Source: Isoetes taiwanensis (taxonomy: Eukaryota > Streptophyta > Lycopodiopsida > Isoetales > Isoetaceae). From it: 64,000 nucleotides of DNA. Of this stretch, positions 57,600 through 64,000 are shown piece after piece. Made by a program: the position numbers and the translations under genes. The stretch is taken from the NCBI GenBank assembly GCA_021234155.1, contig JAJEKV010000056.1, forward strand, positions 6,384,932 to 6,448,931, read 5' to 3'. How positions within the stretch are numbered: position 1 is the stretch's first letter; the number at the start of each line of letters is the position of its first letter. Under the pieces are notes generated by a model that was not told where the DNA came from, did no database searches, and saw only the letters and a list, made by a program, of their open reading frames with translations.

Positions 57600-58570
57600 G
57601 ATTAAGCCCTGCAATCCTTTGCTGAAATGCAAGAATGGAGCTCTGCCGGAATGCAAGATTGGGGTTTTTCTTGGCACAGAAGGGGCTGCTCTTCCAGGTT
57701 CGTATCTGACGTGGTGCCCGCCGAAAGTTGGGACAGGGGCAATCCCCCGTCCAGAAAATTAAGGGTGCCAAAATGCTGATTAGGCATTTGGCACCCTAAA
57801 TATGATACATGTCGCATGCCCAAAGTCCAAATGGCATGAAATTGTTGGTGGGTTATTTTTATTTTTTGAGTTTGGCTGATAGTGTGATTTGGGCCTGACT
57901 CTCAAAATAAAAGATTTAGCAAAAACAGAATAAAATAGCAACTTTCTAAAACCAAAGTTACCACATATGGTTGCACCCGTTGCCGTTGCGCTAACGATGC
58001 AAGAGCTAATTTCTTGCATGATGATCAAAAGCGATCTAATCTTCGTTTCAAATTTTATAGAATTATCTAGAAGAATTAACCCCTTTTATCTATGTGGCAT
58101 TTTTTCCCCTTTACTTGCTTTTTCACCAGTTTCCGACTTATTATTTATTGCTCTATGTCAACTACATACTGGTCATTGCCTGCAACAGAGAATTCAACCC
58201 AAGTCATAACAAACCACCATAACAAACCAAACACAACCTACAGACCGAGAACCTCCTTTCACTCAACCATCGTTAATACCTAACATTCACTAACTTTGCG
58301 AGCTTCATTTTAGATGGAAACGTACAAAGCTCATAACATAGTTGAATATGTCAAAATTTAAGATTGGTAGCTAGTCTAAGCTGCATTGCAAACAACATAG
58401 TTCAATCTAATTTTGAATGGGCTACCACAAGAAATTCCGGACAGCAAACCTGTGAATTTTCCAAACCTGCTTCCATATGGCAGGATCCAAATACACAAAA
58501 CTGGGGGCAGTATTATAGATACATATAATAGGTTACGCAGTCTTCATCTTATCAAAATGGTTTGAATCTA
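57600..58570. other. Spacer, nothing recognised
   Basis: Short frames on both strands, no motif. It may include the 3' UTR of OST4 at its right edge. Confidence 0.4.
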
Positions 58571-58572
58571 TC

Positions 58573-58686
58573 TCATTGCCCCTCGTATTTAGGATCTGCA
58601 ACCACATAGTGATAAGCAACCACCAAAACAAATATAACTATGCCAAGAAAGTTGGCAAAAAAGCCAAGGTCCTGATCATCAATCAT
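58573..58686 (-). CDS. OST4: Oligosaccharyltransferase subunit OST4
   Basis: The 37-residue product begins [15 protein letters not shown], continues with one membrane helix (about residues 12-30, [13 protein letters not shown]) and ends ADPKYEGQ. This is the full length and composition of plant OST4, a tiny ER membrane subunit that stabilises the oligosaccharyltransferase complex for N-glycosylation. I chose this ATG rather than the upstream one at 58770 because the family starts exactly here. Also, the bases just before it on the minus strand (TTTGAATTACAG) form a splice acceptor, implying a 5' UTR intron. A donor-like GCGAAG|GTACCG on the minus strand near 59395 could be the other side. The gene appears intact. 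Confidence 0.92.
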   Translation of the reverse strand: MIDDQDLGFFANFLGIVIFVLVVAYHYVVADPKYEGQ

Positions 58687-58689
58687 CTG

Positions 58690-59595
58690 TAATTCAAACC
58701 AAGGACCAGCGTAAACCATTAGATTCTGCCTGTCACTAGAGTGGCAAAAACATCTTGACTTATTCTTCATTGATTAAAAATTAAATTAAACACCTGATTT
58801 AAAGTTATTACCTCATAATCCTGAATGCTATACTTTTTACATAACTGCAAAACACGTTTTACCTAGTATGCTTAGGTTTATAGTCCATTTTACTTAGGCC
58901 AGAGCCCATTCTCATTTCTATAAACAAGAAACCATTTTCTCGGGGAGCTAATATAAACTCAAACAAACTAAAAAAAAAGAGACTAGATTGATGGCAAGAT
59001 CAGTTGGAAAGAAACCAATAATGGGCAGACATACCAAGCATTCTATGCCAGCACTGCAAGAAGACAGAATTCCTTGCTTGATATTACGTGTGCTGCAATA
59101 ACTTTGGTGCTATACATATGTAACACAAAACAGAGATAAAATAGGGTCCAATATACTATAGCCAACTCTCGAATCAGGAATTAAAGATGTCTTTCTCCAG
59201 ATCGTGAGAGAAATCTATGTTGTGTTGCGAATGAGCTATATATCGTTTAAAGCATGAATGTCTAGATGATCTAATCAGAAGTCAACTATGTGACACGGAT
59301 CGATGCGAGGATAAACAGAAACACATAGCACGAAACATTCTTAGACATTACAGAACATAACTTGTTTATTCCCAGGAGAACGGTACCTTCGCAGAGAACG
59401 GTAGAAGAGCCGAAGTCGCTGCCGTAAGAGCAATGGATAAACCTAAAACTGGATCGGCTTAACACTTTTCTAAATGTGCCCTTTTTTTTCTATGCTGTGT
59501 TATCGGCCAATCGATAAATTCCACGTCATTTTCTAAATGCTGCACAATTTGGAATATATGAAAGGGTCTTGAGTTCAAATCTTCTTTATTAAAAA
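58690..59595. other. Probable 5' intron/leader of OST4 plus spacer
   Basis: No coding signal. The GC-richer patch 59380-59440 may hold the OST4 5' UTR exon (inference from the acceptor at the ATG and the donor-like site near 59395). Confidence 0.35.
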
Positions 59596-59621
59596 AAAGA
59601 TGGCTTTGGTATTTGTGCCGG

Positions 59622-59760
59622 AATGCCGCATGTGCAGACGCATGCGGCGTTCATTTTTCTGCATGCGGGCATTCCCTCTTTCGCATGCGAAACTGTTTTG
59701 GTCATCCCTCTTCCGCATGCGGGCGTTCCCTCTTTCGCATGCGGGACTATTTTGGTCGTC
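59622..59760 (+). repeat. GCATGCGG palindrome-rich tandem repeat
   Basis: A 54-bp unit (GCATGCGGGC.TTCCCTCTTT, CGCATGCG..ACT.TTTTGGTC) occurs twice (from 59660 and 59714), preceded by further CGCATGCGG copies. The 8-bp palindrome CGCATGCG or its core appears six or more times. Confidence 0.8.
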
Positions 59761-59826
59761 TGAGTTTCCTCTCTTACCTCCACTAGGCTATCATAGTTCA
59801 AATTATCTTTGCTTTGCCGAAGATAT

Positions 59827-60595
59827 GGTGCTCACCGCCGGACTCGGCATTGACTTCATCTCGGATTTTCTCCCTCCCTTTTGCGCTTTTCTTTCCCCTG
59901 ATGATGCTGATGATAGCGGCTTGGGATTGATTGCTAGACGCTGCTATTTCTTAAGCAATACGGCCCAACAAAGGCCTGCTCAACCTATTGGATTTAGTTT
60001 CGGCTATTTCTGGCCTTGGACCCGGTAGCTTCTGGTTGCTTCAGCGTGGGGTCATAGCTGATGCTGGAGGGTTCGTGCACGGTAAGGTAACACCTTCCCT
60101 TTTTTTCTTTTCTTTTGTTGTGCAAATGTCTAAGCAAATCTGAATGTTTCCATATCAATGTATCAGATACACAGAGAATACTTTATCAAGCTGGGCATTC
60201 TCTGGTTACAACTGTGCACGTTTTTCTTAGAGTCCGAGATGGTCAATGCATATTATATTGATGATATTTCTTCTCATTTGTGCAAGGGACTAGGAGCATC
60301 TTCCGAATGTTTTGCAGGTACGTGCTTAACTTGTGTTTAACTTTGAGTACGTTGTTTGTGCTGTAATATTGTAAGAATCTAATCTCATATGTCCATTGAG
60401 TTAATAGAATCCAGTTTTTTGATATTTTTCGTTCGCATAGATCATGGCACTTCCTAACTGTTGTTGCAAGATGACACTAAGCAACTGATAGTCATTGCTC
60501 CTAAATTGCTCCATGTGAATGGTCAAATGCTAGGTGATGTAATGGCTCCAAATTTTGTTGAGCTTCAAAGCTCTAAATTCTTATTCGAGGTTTGC
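59827..60595 (+). other. Exon-like series of an unidentified gene
   Basis: Three segments have protein-like composition and splice signals. The first, from the ATG at 59825 or an overlapping frame, ends GVIADAGGFVHG before GTAAGG (about 60083). The second, 60168-60317, is preceded by ATCAG and followed by GTACGT. The third, 60468-60590, reads DTKQLIVIAPKLLHVNGQML and GDVMAPNFVELQSSKFLFE before GTTTGC. The frames do not join cleanly, and no family is recognised. It could be a decayed host gene or a captured fragment. Confidence 0.3.
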
Positions 60596-60654
60596 ATAAA
60601 CAATCTTCTCTGCTACAGATATAAAATGCTTTTTTATTGTGCCCGGGACTAAGT

Positions 60655-60786
60655 GCCATTTGTCCAAATGGTAGAAAAGACTTATAGTACTTGATTTCAT
60701 ACAAAGAGAGTGAAAGAGTAGCCATTTGTCCAAATGGTGGAAAAGACTTATAATATTTGGTTTGATATGAAGAGAGTGAAAGAGTA
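60655..60786 (+). repeat. 66-bp tandem duplication
   Basis: GCCATTTGTCCAAATGGT... units at 60655-60720 and 60721-60786 differ at a handful of positions. Confidence 0.88.
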
Positions 60787-60789
60787 AAA

Positions 60790-62480
60790 TGCAAGCTTAC
60801 TTTTCATTCTCCAGCTCCACTGTAACAACTTCTAGCATCTGGAACATGGTGCTGGCATGTATTCATCAACTCTATTCAGTTGAGCTTAAATAGGGTTTGT
60901 ACCAAATCCATTTGCTTTCGAAGCAATAAATCATGCCCACTCAAATTCTCCATTCTGAGGCCTAATTTCAACTTTTATTCCACTCCAAATACAGCATATG
61001 AAAATAAATGTTTATAGATATCTTGACCTTGCTTTCAAAGACGTGATTGTTGCTAGTTCAATGCCAACAATGATTGGTGAATGATGCCTCTTAATGCAAT
61101 CCTGTAAAAAGTAAAAAAAAAAAAAAAAAAAAAAAAGCCAACACTAAGTATATGGGCAAAGCAAAAATTGAGTCCAATTGAAAGCATTCCATTCAGGACC
61201 TTACCTTGCTTGCACAGGAGTGAAAACTCCACCAACACTTATAAATATCATCAAACTAACCAAAGTAGACCTTGCAAGCTAACTCCATAACAATTCAGAC
61301 CATAGCCATCAGCATGTGAATGTCTAGATGCTCCTGAATACACATTCAAAATAATGGTTATATATTACGACGCTGACTAGAAAAAAAGACACATTGCCAT
61401 GCTCTCCAGCTACACTGTCTCCATTAGCTTGACCACTACTTGTTAATTCATTGCACATACACTCACTGGGGTTAGTTCTCGTGACTAAGTGGGGATCCCT
61501 GACTGTCTCTGCATGCAGGAAAATACTCTGAAAATCTTGGATGAGCACACAGACAAAAAAATCTACGTGAGTAGAATGTTAAGACAATGACAATATAATC
61601 CAAGGAAATACCATGAACATGAGCATCAAAAGCAAAGAACATAGCCAAAATACCAAACCATCATGACACATAGCTCCGGGACAATGGGAAGCTCAGCCAG
61701 CCTACATGCAGGCCCTATTAGCAGAGAAATGCCCAGCTAGCTCACATTCCGCATTGGCGGAGTTGGCGGGGTAAACCTCGTATGCACATACCCTTCCCAG
61801 CCCACATCTGGCGTTGGATGACCTCTTACCATGGAGTCAAGAGAGTTGACGTAGCATCCTGATCAGGGAAACTACGCCCGGTGTCACACAATACAAAAAT
61901 ACCACAGAGAATCACAGATGGACATGAGCATGCCGGAGCAACCTAGGCCACCGAACCTAGAAGTCCGACCTCAGAGGTTCCAATAGATATAATCAAATAC
62001 CAAGACAACAGTGGAACGATGCAAAGACCATGACATGTGCTGTTCATTAGAATGTTTACTATACATGTGCATAGATTATATAGCGGCTGATGTTGCCCAT
62101 ACAACCTGCCCAAGTTGAAGTAGCTAGGTTACTGACGAAGATAATGATCGGAATCTAAACACGTCGAGGAAGCCATAAGCCTAACTATCATTGATGTAGC
62201 TACGGCGAGGAAAGATACTACCAACCCACACAATGCAAACCTTACCTCCCATGAGGATAATCTATTAGCTATGATGCCTTTGATAAAATATAGTGCAACA
62301 ACTTAGAAACTTACAGTGTAAACCTAGAATAACAATGCTCCACACCATAGCCTCATTTATATGCCCCATGTGCCTCATATAGCTCTCGCTGCCCAACTTC
62401 TCATGATTTCCAAGGTTTCACCATTAATTTATCTCTAACCATTGTTAGCTAAGATTTTTAATATTCCGATTAAAACCCCA
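60790..62480. other. Spacer, nothing firm
   Basis: An A-run at about 61108-61137 and a GC-richer block at 61680-61990 (possibly an LTR fragment) are the only notable features. No coding motifs were found. Confidence 0.4.
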
Positions 62481-62489
62481 CTTTAGCTT

Positions 62490-63965
62490 TACGACCCGCT
62501 CGGGCGCCGGACACCAGCCCCCGCACCGATAGACATGGCTCTGGTCATCACAGAGGGGGATGTCATCATGGGCCTACAACGTCTAGCTAATGGGAAGGCA
62601 GCAGATTTAGATGGCATGCAGGCGGAACTTCTGAAATGGGCTAGGCCTCCACTGGTGCCTGTCCTCACGACATTATTCAATAAAGCATTGCAGGAAGGCT
62701 TTCCTCCGCAGTGGACCACTAGTAGAGTTGTGCCCATATACAAGGCAGGGGACCCTCAATGCCCAGCCAACTATCATACTATTATGGTCAGCTCTCTCTT
62801 TGCAAAACTGTTGGCTAGCATCCTTGAGCAGCGGCTGACAATATGGGCAGAGGAGGCAGATGTGCGAGATCTCACACAAGCAGGCTTTCAGCCCATGCAT
62901 TCTACCATTGATCATATCTTCACTCTGCGCACATTGATTGAGGATAGCAGGAATCACCGGCAAAACCTGTACTGTTGTTTCGTGCATTTCGCAAAAGCTT
63001 TTGACACAGTGCCCCGAGATAGGTTATGGAACAGACTGCGGCAGCTGGGGACCCCCCTTGACTTGCAGAATGCAGTATATAGGCTATACAAGGCATGCTC
63101 GGGCCGTATCACATCGTCAGGACAACCGATAATCAGTAGTATTGGAGTGCGTCAGGGTTATCCCCTCTCCCCCACACTCTTTGGCCTATACATTGACCAG
63201 CTGGAAGATTGGCTCTCTGAGCATGGAGGTGCAGGCGCCCATCTCATGCATCACACAATCCGGCAACTCATATATGCTGACGATGTCAACCTCTTGGCCT
63301 ATATCCCAGAGGACATGCAACGTCACCAGGATGCTCTTCACACTTTTTGCCGATTCACTGGCATGCGAGTTAACTTGGCCAAAACTAGGGTGCTGCTAGT
63401 TTTATCATCCCGTCAGCCAAGGCTTCCCTCATTCACTTACCAGGGACAAGATGTAGAGGTGGCTCCGACCTACAAGTACTTGGGGATCGAGTTCTCTGCT
63501 AGCACCCACTGGGATGTTGCCATCAGGTTGCGGGTCACCGCAGGTTGGAAAGCACTGTATGCCATGCAGAACAACAACCACAAGGCAGAGTTGTATACCT
63601 GGGGCCACCAGTCGCACTTGTTTCGGGCCTTGGTCGAGCCGGTCCTCTTGTATGGGGCAGAAGTGTGGGGTCTGGTGACATCCCTCAACACCTGGAATGA
63701 CCTCGAGCAGGTGCAGAAAGCCTTCTTGGCACGAGCCCTTGGGGTAAAGTCCACAGTTCCATACCAGATCCTACTCCAGGAGACAAGTTTTTTACCCCTT
63801 CAACGGGCTGCATTGGAACGCCATATCATTTACTTCCAGAAGGTGGTTGCTATGGGTGATACACGTTTGCCCAACCTTGCTTTGACCGTGGCGATGGGTC
63901 CCCAACGCCTCAAAGCCTGCTGGAAAGACAAGCAAGCTCAGTGGCTCTCACGCTGGAGTGTATAG
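62490..63965 (+). mobile_element. LINE reverse transcriptase fragment, long open frame
   Basis: The frame 62535-63965 (476 residues) is open and contains LINE RT blocks: LANGKAADLDGMQAELLKW, SRVVPIYKAGDPQCPANYHT, FVHFAKAFDTVPRDRLWNRL, GVRQGYPLSPTLFGLYIDQL and the catalytic YADD at residues 247-250. Thumb-like YKYLGIEFSAS and LLYGAEVWGL follow. The endonuclease is absent upstream, so it is 5'-truncated near 62490, and a TAG at 63963-63965 ends it close to the window edge. Two substitutions from usual LINE residues are visible (YHTIMVSS for YRPI-type, FVHFAKAFD for F.D..KAFD), hinting that it is no longer constrained despite the open frame. Confidence 0.85.
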
Positions 63966-64000
63966 GAAAATATATGCGTACATGTAAGGACAAAGAAAGA

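Noticed and set aside
57439-57762. 107-residue plus-strand frame
   Set aside because: It runs through an 83-bp tandem duplication and has no domain. Antisense frames are equally open.

Overview
The window is a transposon-rich stretch of nuclear DNA from a land plant. The evidence is spliced plant genes (AP-4 mu adaptin, OST4), relics of plant families (nepenthesin-type protease, EGY3, a U-box ARM protein, an amidase), GT-AG introns, a Ty1/copia element with an initiator-Met tRNA primer site, L1-type LINEs, CACTA-like subterminal repeats and MITEs. The style (AT-rich spacers, many LINEs and diverged gypsy copies) would fit a fern or another seed-free plant, but that is inference.

Layout: 0.5-4.1 kb is a decayed Ty3/gypsy element (minus strand) hit by a LINE and a MITE. 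8.0-13.2 kb is a complete DNA-transposon insertion with 8-bp target duplications and CCCGGGGGT ends. It encodes a decayed transposase and carries a fragment of a U-box/armadillo gene. 17.9-18.9 kb holds an open frame with a class-beta DNA methyltransferase motif I. 19.7-25.1 kb is a young copia element whose integrase region has been replaced by an inverted, near-identical copy of one end of the 8-13 kb transposon. 25.3-31.2 kb is a gene graveyard: LINE 3' part, aspartic protease, EGY3 and amidase relics.

30.1-47.65 kb looks like a nested block whose two edges share ACGTC-rich palindromic repeats of CACTA type. Inside are a 540-bp pyrimidine tract, a six-unit tandem tRNA-like array, a GAG-only LTR element, a 4.5-kb GC-rich LINE with target duplications, a 2-kb GAATCT minisatellite containing a 0.8-kb tandem duplication, and a CACTA-like multi-exon gene.

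48.2-51.9 kb holds the best host gene: AP-4 complex mu, 13 exons and 450 residues, with a MULE-type MITE 147 bp before the ATG and one GC-AG intron. A second intact host gene, the 37-residue OST4, is at 58.57-58.69 kb (minus). The rest is spacer with an LTR-like block, short tandem duplications, an unidentified exon-like series (59.8-60.6 kb) and a LINE reverse transcriptase at the right edge.

The two intact host genes belong to the secretory and endomembrane pathway (AP-4 sorting at the trans-Golgi; OST4 in ER N-glycosylation), but nothing suggests they are linked functionally. Everything was read by eye. No alignment, database or transcript check was possible.
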